In this document: positions 36,152-49,205 of the stretch, in pieces
Layout of the letters: every line of letters begins with the position of its first letter
Numbering within the stretch: the stretch's first letter is position 1
Origin: Phocoena phocoena
Lineage: Eukaryota > Chordata > Mammalia > Artiodactyla > Phocoenidae
Length of the DNA stretch: 64,000 nt
Reading direction: 5' to 3'
Assembly (NCBI RefSeq): GCF_963924675.1
Contig: NC_089220.1
Location: forward strand, 86,803,168-86,867,167
Translations under genes and position numbers: made by a program
The notes under the pieces: model-generated
Seen by the model: only the letters and a program-made list of their open reading frames with translations
Databases searched by the model: none
Told to the model about the DNA's origin: nothing

Positions 36152-37589
36152 TATAAAATTTAAAAGCATTTGTGAATGCAACTTCTGTTATAACCATAGA
36201 TTAAGCAAGATGACTGACCATTCACTGGTTATAGATCAACTTTAAACAGATTAGCCACAAGGGCTCCATCTCAGAAATGTCATTCCATACAGTGGGTCAG
36301 ACTCACAATCAGAAGTCCTTACATATAATAACATGATAATCTTGTGATGTTATTTTCCCTATTCGCTTCTTTGATAATTAATGTTTTTATGGCCATTTTT
36401 CCTGAACTTTTTCTTTTTCAATCATGAAATAATACAGCATTAAATATTGAAAAAAAAATGCCCATAACGACAGAATCCTGATATAACAAGGTTTTTCTAT
36501 TACGGCATATTAGATTTTGGCCTTTTTCACATAGTGACTCTTTTTCTTATGCATAAGCAAGCACATGTCCAGAAGCCTGCCCTCAGTGGAGAAAAAATAT
36601 TACCTAACGGCCAATTCCAGATGATGATAATTCTCTTTTGACCTTGTATTTTGCTAGTTTCATATCCTCAAGTATTGACAACATTGTGCTTTATGACTGA
36701 AGTCTGTCTTTATCATTGCTTTGGGTCTTGCCTAGAAGAAGCAACCTTGGATCACTAAATAAATGAAAACACTATGATTTACAGCCCATGGTTCAGACTC
36801 AGAGCTGGCAAACCTCATGTAACTGCAGGTAGAAGAATTCAGGAGAACTAAGTATAATTAGGGTTGATATGAAATAAAGGAGCAAGGAAATAATGAGGGT
36901 ATGACTGAGCTATGGTTTAGGTTGAGGGGGAGCCTCCAAAGAAGTACTAAGGGACTCACCTGGTACAGAATGGGATGAAAAATGGCCTGGGGACCTAGGA
37001 CTTTTTAAATTGACCATTAGGGATTCCAGCTATATTTAGCCCATAATCCTTATGGCTAAGGATGCACAAGAGCAAATAGAGAGCACGGAGGCAGGGCTTG
37101 GAGAAGTGGGTAGAGGCTTTTCCTGACTCTGTTTTATTATTTTCTGTATCCTAACCCACAAGAGTTAGATATAACCATGATCCTTCACTTTGACAACCTG
37201 TCAAAACCATATGATGTACACTAAGATAATATGTGTCTTTTGCGGATCACTGGCCAGGTACTATACATCTATTGTGCCAAACTGTGCAAAGCAAGTATTA
37301 TTACTGCGTTTCCATTATATGATTGAGGAAGACAAGGAATCAGAAGGTCAAGTAAATTGACAGGATTTCACATAGCTAATGTCTCTAGGCTGGGATTTGA
37401 ATTTAGATCTGTGTAACACTTAAGACTGAATTTTTCCCCCATGATGCCACTCTACAAGGTATCATGCAAAACTAAAAAAAAAAAATTGAGGTCATTTTTA
37501 AGATCCAAAGAAATACAAATGAGGGTAGTATTAATATGCTAACTATTGGCCTCACCAGGGACTATGATGGAAGCAGAGGGTAATATTTG
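36152..37589. other. Mostly unannotated sequence
   Basis: AT-rich, no exon recognised; one MIR-like remnant at 37250. Confidence 0.4.
37250..37440 (-). repeat. MIR-like ancient SINE
   Basis: Reverse-MIR order: ggccaggtactatacatct, ttccattatatgattgagga, ctaggctgggatttgaattt. Confidence 0.55.
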
Positions 37590-38150
37590 AAAAGGTTAAT
37601 CAAAGTACTTGCTATATGCAAAGCACTGGGCCTTGATGCAGAAAGACACAAAAGTTACAGTTCTTGCCTTCTAAGAGTTTGTAATCTAATAGAAAAGGCC
37701 ACGAAGGAAGTTAAGGAACAACAGGGATAATTAACTATTTAATATAACAATAAAAGTGATATCATGAAGGAATACACAATTACTTGCCAAATCAAATATA
37801 TTTAAAACTGAGAAAAAGGAGACATTATATGGTCTGGAAAGGTTTAGGAAGACTTCCTGGAGGAAGAAGGATTTAGACTGATTCTTAGGAATTGATAAAC
37901 TCTGGGCAGACAGGGAGAAAAAGGGTACTGCATCCTTAGAGGAGAAATGGGGAAAAAAGGCACCACAGAGTAAGACTTTGAAAGGGTGGTTAAGTAAACT
38001 GGATTTAATCTCATGGGCAGTGGGGATCCAGGAATGTTTCTGAGCAAGGAAATCACATGATCCAAGTGGTGTTCTAGGAAGATTTCTCTGGCAGTAGATT
38101 GCAGGAAGATTGCAGAGGGCCATAAAGAAGGCAGGAAAGTCAGTTAGGAG
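37590..38150 (+). repeat. Ancient interspersed repeat, family not named (copy 2)
   Basis: It shares word order with the element at 9735: agttcttgccttctaagag, gaagacttcctggagg, ctgagcaaggaaatcacatg, agatttctctggcagtagat, gtcagttaggag. Diverged, same strand. Confidence 0.5.
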
Positions 38151-38334
38151 TTGACTAGAGGAGCAGCTCAGATCTCTGATGGAAGCAGAAGGAAGGAAGA
38201 AGAAGATGATACTTCAGTTTTGTTCTGCTGCTATAGATACAGAAAGACGTGAACTTGGTTCTGGCTGGAACTGGTTTAGTTAAGTGTGGGAAAAGTAAAG
38301 CACGAACAACTTTGGACAGGTTTATAGTTCAATT

Positions 38335-38569
38335 AAGAATTATTTGGCTTCCCTGGTGGTGCAATGGTTGAGAGTCTGCCTGCCGATGCAGGGGACACGG
38401 GTTCGTGCCCCGGTCTGGGAAGATCCCACATGCCGCGGGGCGGCTAGGCCCGTGAGCCATGGCCGCTGAGCCTGCACGTCCGGAGCCTGTGCTCCGCAAC
38501 GGGAGAGGCCACAACAGTGAGAGGCCCGCATACCGCAAAAAAAAAAAAAAAAAAAAAAAAGAATTATTT
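38335..38569 (+). mobile_element. CHR SINE 10 with TSD (short class, young)
   Basis: Body about 38346-38558, with a long A tail (38537-38560). TSD aagaattattt at 38335-38345 and 38559-38569. B-box-like ggttcgtgcc is intact. Very close to SINE 9. Confidence 0.97.
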
Positions 38570-38609
38570 AACTTTACAGTTTTGTAGAAATTTACAAGTT
38601 ACATAGTAT

Positions 38610-38800
38610 TTTCAGAAATATTCATTCATTTATCCTCATGACACCCTATGAGCTAGATAAGTTTGGCATTGTTTCCATTTTTTAGATGTTGAAACTGAGG
38701 TTTGAAGACCTGCAGTACCTAATACAGGGCCACACTGTTAGTACATTTTGGGACGGAGACCTGCATATAATGGACTTCTGATTCCATATTCCATGTGTCT
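38610..38800 (-). repeat. MIR-like ancient SINE
   Basis: Reverse-MIR order: tatcctcatgacaccctatg, ccattttttagatgttgaaa, then ctgaggtttgaaga. Confidence 0.55.
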
Positions 38801-38854
38801 GCTATTTACCATGCCAATGTCAAAAAAAATTTTTTTTCCATTTTGGAGGATTAA

Positions 38855-39110
38855 TATGTTTAGTTTTTTTTTAATGGAAAATTTCAAACATACACAAAAG
38901 TAGAGAGAACAGTATAATGAACTCCTGTGTGCCTATCACCCAGCTTCATCAATGATAAATTCACAGCTAATCTAGTCTCATCTGTACTCTACCTATCTGT
39001 ACTCTACCTATCCCTGATTATTAGAAGCAAATCCTCCAAATCACATCATGATTCTTTTACATTTAAGGCTCAGCTGATATTTTAAAGAAGAACTCAAAAT
39101 CAGTTGTATT
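38855..39110 (+). repeat. Ancient interspersed repeat, family not assigned
   Basis: The string aaatttcaaacatacacaaa followed by agtagagagaacagtataat and ctatcacccagcttcatcaa is one I associate with an old mammalian repeat, but I cannot name it. It contains the 15-bp duplication at 38981. Confidence 0.45.
38981..39010. repeat. Perfect 15-bp tandem duplication
   Basis: tctgtactctaccta occurs at 38981-38995 and 38996-39010 without mismatch. Confidence 0.97.
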
Positions 39111-40330
39111 CCTTACAAATGGAATATTTTCTATCTTTAGCTTTAACTGAAAAACTGAGGAGGATGTATGCTGCCTCGCAGAGCACTTCTTTTCTTACAG
39201 AGATGTGAGAAAGTGAACAGCAAAGCAACTGACCCCTTTCTCAGAATTTCCTGGGAATTTCATTTTTTCGAGCTACCTCTGGTACATGAAAAATGAAATA
39301 TATTTCTTTTGTTCTTCTGACTCTCATTCTGTATGTTTCCTTTTTCCAAGCTGGAATGATGATAGTCCGTTTACTGTACCTGAGGCGCTTGTAGCTTTCC
39401 TAAAGGTGGTTTTAATAGAATGCCTTGTATCTATGTCATTCTACTGTGTTTGAATGTGTATGGAATATGCAGGGCAATTTTACTGGCTAAAGGAAAACTG
39501 TTTTTCTTTCTGTACTCAGAGGGAAAAATATATTCCTATATTTAACAAGTTTTTCCTAAAATTGCAAAAGGATTTCTTTTGCTAAGGGCATGATCATTTC
39601 AAAATCATTTATTCTTTTTTTTCCCACAATCATTTATTCTTACATTGCTTAGGAAAAAAATTCTATTTAGAATTTTAAAGTTAATAACTGAAAGACACTG
39701 AAAAGTCTTTGCTTTCACCTCAAATCCTGTAAGTTGTCTTTTTATTCTGAATTTGTACCTAAAGTAACATTATTTTATGTTACCTGGGGTGAGACAGGAC
39801 TGTGGGTGAATAAGGACTGATCGATTATATCCAGAGGCCTTAATTCAGATTTAGAGAGAAGGATATACTTTGTTACAGACACCCAAAAAAGAGGTTTAAA
39901 TTGTCTTGATTCTTTAATTATTCAGAATTTGATAGCTTTGCAGACTCATTCATTCATTTGATCAACATCTACTGTGCCCAGGTTCTGTGTGAGATTCTGA
40001 GGATGCAGATGATGGACAAGACAGATGTGGTCCTTCCCCCTAGGTGGTATTTCTCCATATAAATTAGTAGGATTTCTACAAATAAATATTGCAATACTTG
40101 ATTCTTGAAAATTGTCACATATGCTCAAAAACACTGAAAGGTCTTCTTAAAAGGGGCTCATTTTAAATGCCTTAGCAAATAAATAACTGTAACTAGGATC
40201 TGAGAGGATTGTATGTGGCCTGTAACCAAATCCATACAATGTTCCAGATAGAACGTATGCCACTGATAAGCCTGCGCCTGTGGGAATAGGAAGGGCCTCT
40301 ACTAGTTAACTGGATAGTTTCCTGGTTAAG
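39111..40330. other. Mostly unannotated sequence
   Basis: No exon recognised. A short copy of the unnamed ancient repeat starts at 39945. Confidence 0.4.
39945..40045 (+). repeat. Ancient interspersed repeat, family not named (copy 3, 5' part)
   Basis: It shows only the start of the family: tcattcattcatttgatcaa, ctactgtgcccaggttctgt and gatggacaagacagatgtgg. Confidence 0.45.
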
Positions 40331-40511
40331 AAAAGATGAATAAGGGACTTCACTGGTGGTCCAGTGGGTAAGACTCCGCGCTCCCAATGCAGGGTGCCAG
40401 GGTTCCATCCCTGGTCGGGGAACTAGATCCCACATGCATGCCACAGCTAAGAATTCACATGCCGCAACTAAGAGTCCGCATGCCACAACTGAAAAAAAAG
40501 AGATGAATGAC
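40331..40511 (+). mobile_element. CHR-type SINE 11 (older, short subtype)
   Basis: Body about 40344-40500, starting gggacttcactggtggtcc, with the head and the atcccacatgc region but a short diverged 3' part and A tail. A TSD of the form agatgaat is seen at 40335-40341 (imperfect) and 40501-40508. Confidence 0.88.
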
Positions 40512-42903
40512 ACTAACCCTCTAAGATTTTCTGGAGGTAAGAACTATAATGGTTATAAATATGTTTTTGTTGGAGCAATGTAATTTTATTTCTTGTACTT
40601 TCTAATATAAGTACCTCCTCCCTCAGCCGGCGCCTTTCATCATAAAACCTGCCAACTGGCTTTAATTATTGCCAGTTTTTCTGTCCCTTCCCCAGAGTGA
40701 GGATCCGTTTTCAGTGGGAGTCTGCAGGAACTTGTGGCAAATCTCTGTCCTGGCAGTGTCTTAGCAATTGGAACACGCCCTTTAGCTGGTGAGGCGCCTG
40801 GATCATATACAAGAGTGAAGTCAAAGCAGATTGCTGCACACACACACAGTCACACGAGTGTCCTAGCTGAGACACAGACTGCACCTGACAAAACGCAAAT
40901 CACAAAAGGGAGGGTAGAAGAAAAAGGGGAAATTGGATTCTGTGCTTAATTTTCTACAATTACTCCATTGTAATGTGATTGATGAACTAGATAAAGAGAG
41001 GTCTAAAATTAAAACAAGAACCAGGTGGAGATTTAAGATGAACCTCTATTCCCAGAAATATCAGAGACACCCTGGGTTGCTGGCCTGATGCTCGTGGCCT
41101 ATCTGCTGCCAGCAGTTCCGACAATTTACTCTTGCTAACTGCTTCATGCTTCCATTCTTTGTCTTTGAAATGCTCCTCTTCCAGCACTGCACTGGAGACA
41201 GAACACAGCTTAGGAGTCGAAAGTACTGCATCAGATGTTTGTTTGCAACTTATGCCTTCTCCTGCTTCAACATGTATGGAATCTAGGAAAACTCACTCTT
41301 CTTGGATATAGCATTTTACCCCATCTGTTTCTGAAGGTCATTTCCAGGATCAATTCCTCAGTCGATGAGGTGTCTTTTTTCCCCCAAAGATTTTAATTGC
41401 ACTTTGTTTTGGTAGTATGTGGTAGTAATGCAATCGAAGAATTGAGAATGTAGAAGGTGTGAATCCCATTGGTGAGTAATCTGCTGACAGGGTGGGAGGA
41501 TGAATCAAATTCAAATTCTGTTGTGCTACTAGATACTACTATACTTCAACGATCAACCTAGACATACCAGGGGTAACTCACCGAACTGACCCAACCCATT
41601 AGCTCAGTATAATAGACAAGTTTGGGTCATGCGAAGTTAAAAAAGAAGAGACCGTTTTTCTTCTTATATCATATGTGGAGGCATAAGGTGAAATGAAACA
41701 TTTAAAATGTATATTTTTCAAGGTGAAGGAAAGATTGTTTTAAAGTATTTGTTTTCCGTTTACAAAATACATAAAACTCACCAATTATTCCATCCCTCAG
41801 GGAGTAGATCTCTGTTATTATTTTGTTGTCTTTGATTCAAGAAAATTTCTATGCAGTGGAGTGGAAATGATATTATATGTACAATTTTATATCCTGCTTT
41901 TAAAAATTTACACTTAAATATAAGGATTTTCAGTGGAAAACATTTTAACTGTGCTTCATCTCCAAAGAAAGATATGACAGGCACTGGATATGCCTCGGAT
42001 GTAGCAGAGCTCAAACCTTGTTATTGGGAGAGCTTACTAATAAGCATGGAAGACCACCGAACTCCATCCCTCTCATTCCCTCCTGCACAGCACAGCAAAG
42101 AATGTCATGTGGAGAGAGTTAAGGAGCCCTTCAAATGCATCAATACTTTGAAAGGCATAATTAAATTATGCTTCTCTGGGTTAAATGGAATCTGTTTGCT
42201 TGGATTTTTTTTTTTTTTTTACTTTATTTTCTTGAATGATAAAAGTTGGCAGGGAGTTAGCAGTTACTAATCTGTTCTCTCACCTGATGAGAAAATCTCT
42301 CTGTATCTGCTAGACGTGGAGTATCTTTTGGTGAACTATAAAAAGATGCCTCTTCCTCTGCGGGACCGATGCCAGGATGCATGATACAGCTACTGCAGCA
42401 CTGGCTGGATTTCAGCCTTAGTTGCCCCCTTGGCCGGGTGCCCTGTGTACCAACCAACCTATACAACTATACAGCCCTGATCTCAGGGTGATGGCTTTCC
42501 ACTCTCCACTTGAGTGATAGAGAGCTCATCAGCTCACATACATACTCCACTGCACCTCTGAGTACTGTTAACTGCAGCAAGTTCTTTTTGACAATGAGAA
42601 GAAATGTCTTCCTGTAAGTTCAACCCACTGATCCTAGCTCTGCTTCTGAAAGAAATGAAATATCCTCTACTCAGGCTTCCACAAGATTCCCCTTCAGATA
42701 CTTGACACTGTACTATACCATGTCTTCCACGTCTTCCCTTCCCCAAGCTAAATACCTAATTCTTACAACTGGATCTTCACATGACTTATTTCTAGATCTT
42801 GGTCAATATCCTGTGTTATTCTCTGGTTTGCTAATGTTCGTTAACTCAGAAGATCATACTGAACATGATAGTCCAAGTATATTAGAGCTTTATGAGATAG
42901 TAG
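40512..42903. other. Unannotated stretch
   Basis: No exon or clear repeat is recognised, apart from a poly(T) run near 42206-42222. Confidence 0.4.
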
Positions 42904-43287
42904 AGCTATTAAATCTTTTGTTTAAAATAAATTTATTTATTTATTTTTGGCTGCGTTGGGTCTTCGTGGCTGCCTGAGGGCTTTCTCCAGCTGCACTGAG
43001 CGGGGGCTACTCTTTCGTTGCGGTGCACGGGCTTCTCATTGCGGTGGCTTCTCTTGTTGCAGAGCAAGGGCTCTAGGCATGCGGGCTTCAGTAGTTGTGG
43101 CACGTGGGCTCAGCAGTTGTGGCTCGCGGGCTCTAGAGTGCAGGCTCAGTAGCTGTGGCACACGGGCTTAGTTGCTTCACGGCATGTGGGATCTTCCCGG
43201 ACCAGGGATCGAACCCATGTCTCCTGCATTGCCAGGTGGATTCTTGACCACTGCACCACCAGGGAAGCCCCAAAGCTATTAAATCTT
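42904..43287 (-). mobile_element. CHR SINE 12 with TSD (longest class)
   Basis: Body about 42918-43273 on the minus strand, with a TAAA-type tail at the left. TSD agctattaaatctt at 42904-42917 and 43274-43287 (14 bp, perfect). Like SINE 8 it carries extra internal modules. Confidence 0.96.
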
Positions 43288-44059
43288 GATCTGAACATTA
43301 TAGTTCCCTTAAAAAAACCTAAGCCAGTATTTGATTTAAGAGAAACTTACATTGTTCAATTTGTGGATATCTAGAACCCCATTTCAAGCATTCCTTTACT
43401 AAGCTAGACCTCCACTATCTTCTACTTGTGCAATCAATTGCTAGAACTAAATGTGAGACTTATTATGCTAGTACATTTCTTTTTGTTGATGTTAGCCCAC
43501 TGTTTCAGTATGTTAGGGTCCTGTTAAAACATATCAAATTAACTTCTTGGGAAGTCACTCCACAGCTAAGCCAGGAAAAGGTCATAGCTATGGTGAACTG
43601 ACTTTGAACAAGGTACTTCACCAAGTTGGAGAGTCATCTTTTAGGTGAGTTTGATTTACAGCCATTTGAACAACCATTTCTGAAAGGTGTTGCTTAATAG
43701 ATCAAATAAGTCTAGAAGGGAGCTCTATGTCTTAATCCCATCTTTTTCAGTAGTGCCTTCACTTAGATAACAACAGAAGGCACCAGCTTGATCTGCAAGC
43801 ACTTTATGGGAGAGACCATAATTCCCAGGACACCTAATACACAACTAGGCACATAATCAATTTTTGATAATTCTTGCCAAGTCTTGAACTTGAACTGTGG
43901 AGGAGACTGGGGCCAACAACAATCAGTAGCATGATGAAAATGAGACACTCCTCCAATTACTGATTAATAGTAGTACGTACCCCTCCAGCTTCAGGGCCCT
44001 TAGCCTTATGCTTATATTTGGGCCTTTTCTTTCTCTGGGCTAAACGCTCCCCCTCCCCA
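43288..44059. other. Unannotated stretch
   Basis: No exon or repeat is recognised. Confidence 0.4.
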
Positions 44060-44480
44060 CCCTTCATTTGTTCATCAGTTTGTTCATTTACTTATCAGAC
44101 ACTTCACTGTTTATTCATTTATTCATCAGATATTTAATGAGTGCCTGCCACGTGCCTTATACAGTGCTAGACGCAACACGGTACAATACAATGGTGAGCA
44201 AGATATATCTGTGGTCTACTGGGAGGAGACAGACAAATAAAGAGGCACTTTCAATGCAGTGTGATAAGTGGAACAGTAAGGGCATATGTTACGGTGCTAT
44301 GAAAGCACATAAGAAGGTCCCCTAGCTGAAATGGGAGATAAGGAGGAAAGCTTTCCCATAGGAAATAAAATCTAAGGTGAGTCCTTAAGGATGAGTGGGA
44401 GGTGGCCAAATGAAAAGGGTCATGGAAAACATTTTAGGAAGAGAACAGCATGAGCAAGGGTCTGGGAGCACAGAAATCTC
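44060..44480 (+). repeat. Ancient interspersed repeat, family not named (copy 4)
   Basis: It has the 5' motif of the family (attcatttattcatcagata, gagtgcctgccacgtgcctt, tggtgagcaagatatatctg), the middle gagacagacaaataaaga, and aagagaacagcatgagcaag. Confidence 0.55.
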
Positions 44481-44639
44481 TGACTGCCAACTTCTTTCAA
44501 TATTTCTTTTTGGTCTCCAGTCGTCTAGAAATCACATGTTGCAGGTATTCATTTAATTCTCTAGATCTACTCTTCCTGACCAAGTTTCTATAAGACTGCT
44601 TGCTTTTTGTGCCTTAGAATGCCTTTACCTTTCCTTTTC

Positions 44640-44790
44640 TTTTTCTGAGAAAGCACTGGAGTTAGTTAACTCCTACCTACATTCTGGTATCTCTAAGCCT
44701 TTTAGGGGAAGGACCATGCTGTCTTCACCCTGATAGTGTAGATTCTTGACACACTGCTCGGCATACAGTAGGTACTCAACAAATGTTTGA
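44640..44790 (+). repeat. L2-like LINE 3' remnant
   Basis: The segment has aggaccatgctgtcttcacc, ctgctcggcatacagtaggt and actcaacaaatgtttgaa in L2 order. Confidence 0.6.
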
Positions 44791-44935
44791 AGTATTGAAA
44801 AGCAAAACGTAATTATTTACAAACTTTAATAACATAAAGAATATTCTGTAAGACATAACCAGATCCATGTAGGACTCTGACCTAGAAATCACAGACAGCC
44901 TCTTTTATAACCAACAGAAATCAAACTTTTTAATT

Positions 44936-45115
44936 AAAATCAATCAGCAGGGACTTCCCTGGTGGTCCAGTGGTTAAGACTCTGTGCCTCCACTGCAGGG
45001 GGCACGGGTTCAATCCCTGGCTGGGAGAACCAAGATGCCACGTGGCACGGCCCAAAAAATAATAATAAATTAATTAATTAAAAAAAGAAACATGGATCAT
45101 CAAAAAAATCAATCA
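44936..45115 (+). mobile_element. CHR-type SINE 13 with TSD (older, short subtype)
   Basis: Body about 44947-45104, beginning gggacttccctggtggtcc. TSD aaaatcaatca at 44936-44946 and 45105-45115. The tail is AT-rich (aataataaattaattaatta). Confidence 0.93.
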
Positions 45116-45690
45116 CCAAATTTTTCTTGAGAAATTTTTATCTGCAGATCCCTTTTGCTGCTCAAAGCAAGTTCACAGAACAATGACTGAGGCTCTTGTG
45201 CTTTCTGACAACCCTCTCCCAGAGCTGCTGAGCAATCTGCCAAGGTGCCTGCTGCCTCAAAGGTGAGAATCTCAGGCTGCCCAAGTTCTGCCCAGTGATG
45301 CGGAATTGTCTCTCTCTTTTAATATGCTCAGTTGGAACAGAATCGCAGAATGTCCAGCGCAGTGAACCATGAGGAATGAGCAGATTAGCTGAGCAAAGAG
45401 ATAAACTAGGCATTGCCCAAGGGACGCTGACAAGTTAAGTGACCTCCTGCTTTGCTTTCAAATCAGAGTTCTCAAAAGTTATCTAAGCTAGAGCATCCAG
45501 GGCACATGAGAAAGGCTGGAACTCCCTACTGGCAGAAAATAGCAGAGGATAAATAAGAAATGAAAAGATGTAAAGAGGTATTTGCCCCAAAGTCTAAATT
45601 ACTATATCAGAATTCAAGAGCTAAACAACAACAAAAAATTCAACTATCAATAAAAACAAAAGATAGATGAAAAACAGGAGACCCTAAGAA
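45116..45690. other. Unannotated stretch
   Basis: No exon or clear repeat recognised before the old L1 fragment. Confidence 0.35.
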
Positions 45691-46268
45691 CACCCAAATG
45701 GAGATATTCTTGCTAAATAAAATGTAGGGTCAACATGAAAGCAATACAGGGAAGAGGAAACCTGAGGGCCAATAATCACTCAAAAGATGCTTGATCTCAG
45801 TGGTGATCAGGGACCTCCACTAAAACCTCAATGAGATAACATTTCACATGCAAGTGATTAGCAATTTTAAAAACTCTAACAATTACACTGAAAATTACAA
45901 AACATTGCTGAGAGAAATTAAAGAAAACCTAAACAAATGCAGGGATATATTGTGTTCAGGGATTTCAAGACTCAGTATTGTTAAGATACCCATTCTCTCC
46001 AAACAGATCTATGGATCCGGTGTAATTACTGTCAAAATCTCAGCAGGCTTCTTTTTTGAAGAATAACAAACCAATTCTAAAATTCATGTGGCAATACAAA
46101 GGACCTAAAATAGGCAAAACAATATCGCAAAAGAAGAACAAATTTGGAGGACTAATACTGCCTAATTTCAAAATGTATTTATAAAGCTACAGTAATCAGG
46201 ACAGTGTAGTCCTGACAGAAAGAAAAAAAAGATCAACACAACAGAATAAAGAGCCCAGAAACAGACGT
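45690..46268 (+). mobile_element. Old L1 ORF2 fragments in non-collinear order (copy E)
   Basis: A first block (about 45720-45890) matches the late part of ORF2 in copies A and B: the 'aatgagataacatttcaca' region corresponds to copy A about 17620-17650. The next block (about 45885-46268) matches an earlier part, near 16645-17010 in copy A: aattacaaaacattgctgag, the peptide NLNKCRDILCSGISRLSIVKIPILSKQIYG, then aagctacagtaatcaggaca. The order is thus reversed along the element. Heavily diverged, all frames broken, no TSD found. Confidence 0.75.
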
Positions 46269-47318
46269 ACACTTTTTTCCTAGGTTGCTTGCTCTAGGCT
46301 AGCATCCTCTTGATTCATATACTGTTTGTTCATCACACTCTTTGGAGGAAGAAAGCTAATTGTGACTTGAGCCCTGTGTAGGTGAAAGAAAATGGTCCTC
46401 CTGACATTGGATATGTGATCAGTTTTACTATGTGTAATTTGTGATTGGGTTGTACAGTGCTGTGGGCCTGTAATGATAAGGTTGATGAACAGGTACATTC
46501 TTATGAGTGCCCACAATCTTGCCAGTCAGCAAGGAGCATCTTTTCCTCACCAGGAATCAACTGAGAGAATCCTGGGAGCATGGAAGGGATGGTTTTGGTC
46601 TTTTTAGCCATGCCTGTGAGCACCCCTGGCCTTTCCTCATCTCTGTGGATTGACATCATAGACAAATACCTCCGTCTTAAGCATTCTTCCATGTCGGCTT
46701 CCAGTATACTATCCTGTCTGATGTGTCTCCTGTTTTATATTTTAGGCTCTTTCTCTTTTCCATCCTTTAAATGTTGGTGTTCCCCATGGTTTCTTCTTCT
46801 AATCTCTTTCCTTATTCTATGAAGTCTGAGATTTCCCATCCACTTCTATAGCTTCAATTGTCCCTGCAAAGAGATGACTCATCTCCCTCCTGAACTCCAA
46901 TTTAGTTAATGCCACCTCGGCAATGTTTTCCTCATACTACACATTCTTTAAAAAGAAAATTAAAATTTTTTTCATTATAAAAGTAAACACATTTACTGTT
47001 AAAGGCTTAATAAAGAAAATAAAAAGTGTCCACAATTCCCACACATTTCTTTCTATTTTCCTATATCCTCATACATTCTTTTCCAACTCAAAACATTTAA
47101 ATCATTTTTTCCTTTCTCCTCCTCTCACTCTTCATTCAACTTGTAAATACAAAAATGATTTAAATTATAGCTAATAAGATCTAGTTATATACTGGTTTCA
47201 ATGAACATGAAAGCAACATGACTTGCAGCAACGATAGATAAAAAATTAGTGAGTCATGTATACAGCTCCTGAAAATGTCCAAAAGCCTACTTCAAAATCA
47301 CTGTAAAACTTTCCATCC
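46269..47318. other. Unannotated stretch
   Basis: No exon recognised. The AT-rich part at 46940-47160 may be an old repeat but I cannot assign it. Confidence 0.35.
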
Positions 47319-47683
47319 ACTTCCATATTAGCGGACGTCCCTGGTGGCACAGTGGTTAAGAATCCACCTGCCAATGCAGGGGACATGGGTTCGAGCCCTG
47401 GTCTGGGAATATCTCACATGCCGTGGAACAACTAAGCCCGTGTGCCACAACTACTGAGCCTGCACTCTAGAGCCCGCAAGCCACAACTACTGAGCCTGCA
47501 CGCCTAGAGCCCATTCTCCACAACAAGAGAAGTCACCGCAATGAGAAGCCCGTGCACCGCAATGAAGAGTAGCCCCCGCTCGCCGCAACTAGAGAAAGCC
47601 CCCATGCAGCAATGAAGACCTAACGCAGCCAAAAATAAATAAATAAAATATAGAAATATATTTAAAAAAACTTCCATATTAGC
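47319..47683 (+). mobile_element. CHR SINE 14 with TSD (longest class)
   Basis: Body about 47333-47669. TSD acttccatattagc at 47319-47332 and 47670-47683 (14 bp, perfect). The module agcccgcaagccacaactac / tactgagcctgcac is present twice (about 47448-47490), and the 3' part ends aacgcagccaaaaataaata. Confidence 0.96.
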
Positions 47684-48873
47684 CTCTGATAATGTGATTT
47701 TCATTAGGTACCTCATTCAAAATTTTCAATACGTGCATTATTCAATATTGGGTTTCATTTTTACAACCTGTACTGTACTACTTGTATTTCTGCTGTTTTT
47801 TATCACAAAAGTACAGTTCATCAGTTGTCCCATGAGTTCAATGATATTTTGTGGGCTAACCTAAAAATTACATCACCACTTACAATGTTATGTCTCTGGA
47901 GAAATATACTGTAGGTTTCTATGAACCAATTTAGAATAAAGTTTTTGAATACAATCTATGTGCAAATTGGAAAAGTTCCTGCACTTTTGAAGGGCTGTGG
48001 AAAATGATGCTATTTATTAATACATCTAATTTCATTTAAAAACTTTTATGTGGTTCCAACTGAAGTTTTAGGGACTATCCTTTATACCATTAGCCCTATA
48101 TCCAAACTACTCATTTGGTCATATTTATTTCTTCTGTATAATTTATATTGATAATCTCCCTTTGAGATGGGGTATGGGAATGTTTGCAATGATCACATCC
48201 TGATTCCTAATTCTATCTTTCATCTACCATTTACTCTTTCTATAATATTTATGCTTTCTAGAATTCAGAGTCTAAGCAAATTGAGAGCTGGTAGGATGCG
48301 ACACTATCTCCTTTCCCTTCTCTCCGTTTACTCTCACATTGCTACACTAATACAGCTGAGGATGTATTTCCTTGTCCCTTAAGATTTTCTTCTTCAGGGC
48401 TGTCCCTTTTCTTTCTCTTCTTTTCCTTTTTGAAGACAGTCAGTCATACCTACTGGGGATGCCCTTTACATGCCCATACGAACAAGGCAAGCAAATTGCT
48501 TAGGCTATTCTCCATGAATTTCAAAAGTGAGGGTAACACATTTTAGTCCACAAATGCCTTTACTACAATGGGAAAGATAAGTGGACTTAATGTATACCTT
48601 CTTTTATACAACAGATTTTCCCTAAAAAATTGTAAGTTAATTAGAAATTAAATAAATACTTTAAAATGCATTAAGAAAAATGGACATGACTAAAATAGTG
48701 TCTAGGAATGCACATTTGGGTGATAAAATGATAAAAATGCAAGGAAAAGTGATTTCTATAGAAGTTAGAACAGTAGTTACTAATCAGGAAAGGAAAGGGC
48801 TATGACTGAGTTGGGGCATACAGATGGGACTATCCAACAGGTGGCAAAGTTCTTTTTCATGACCTTCATGACT
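47684..48873. other. Unannotated stretch
   Basis: AT-rich, no exon or repeat recognised. Confidence 0.4.
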
Positions 48874-49205
48874 GTTTTAGCCAGTTCAGGCTGCTCTAAT
48901 AAATTACTGGCATAAACAACAAACATATATTTCTCACAGTTGTGGAGGCTGCGAAATCCAAGATCAGGGTACCAGGTGATAGCCCTCTTACTGGTTTACA
49001 GATGGTCATCTTGCTGTGTCCTCACATGGCAGAGACAGGTGATTTCTCTGTGTCACTTCTTATAAGGGCCCTAATCTCATTCATGAGGGCCCTAGCCTCA
49101 TGGTCCAATTACCTCCCAAGGGCCCCAACTCCAAATACCATCATATTGGGGATGGGGGTTTCAACCTATGAATTTGGAAGGAGAAACAAACATTCAGTCC
49201 AAAGC
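48874..49205 (-). mobile_element. MaLR/MLT1-type solitary LTR
   Basis: It reads cataaacaacaaacatatat, ttctcacagttgtggaggct, ctgtgtcctcacatggcaga, cttcttataagggccct and aattacctcccaagggcccc, the reverse complement order of the LTR at 19675. No internal region. Named by resemblance. Confidence 0.65.
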
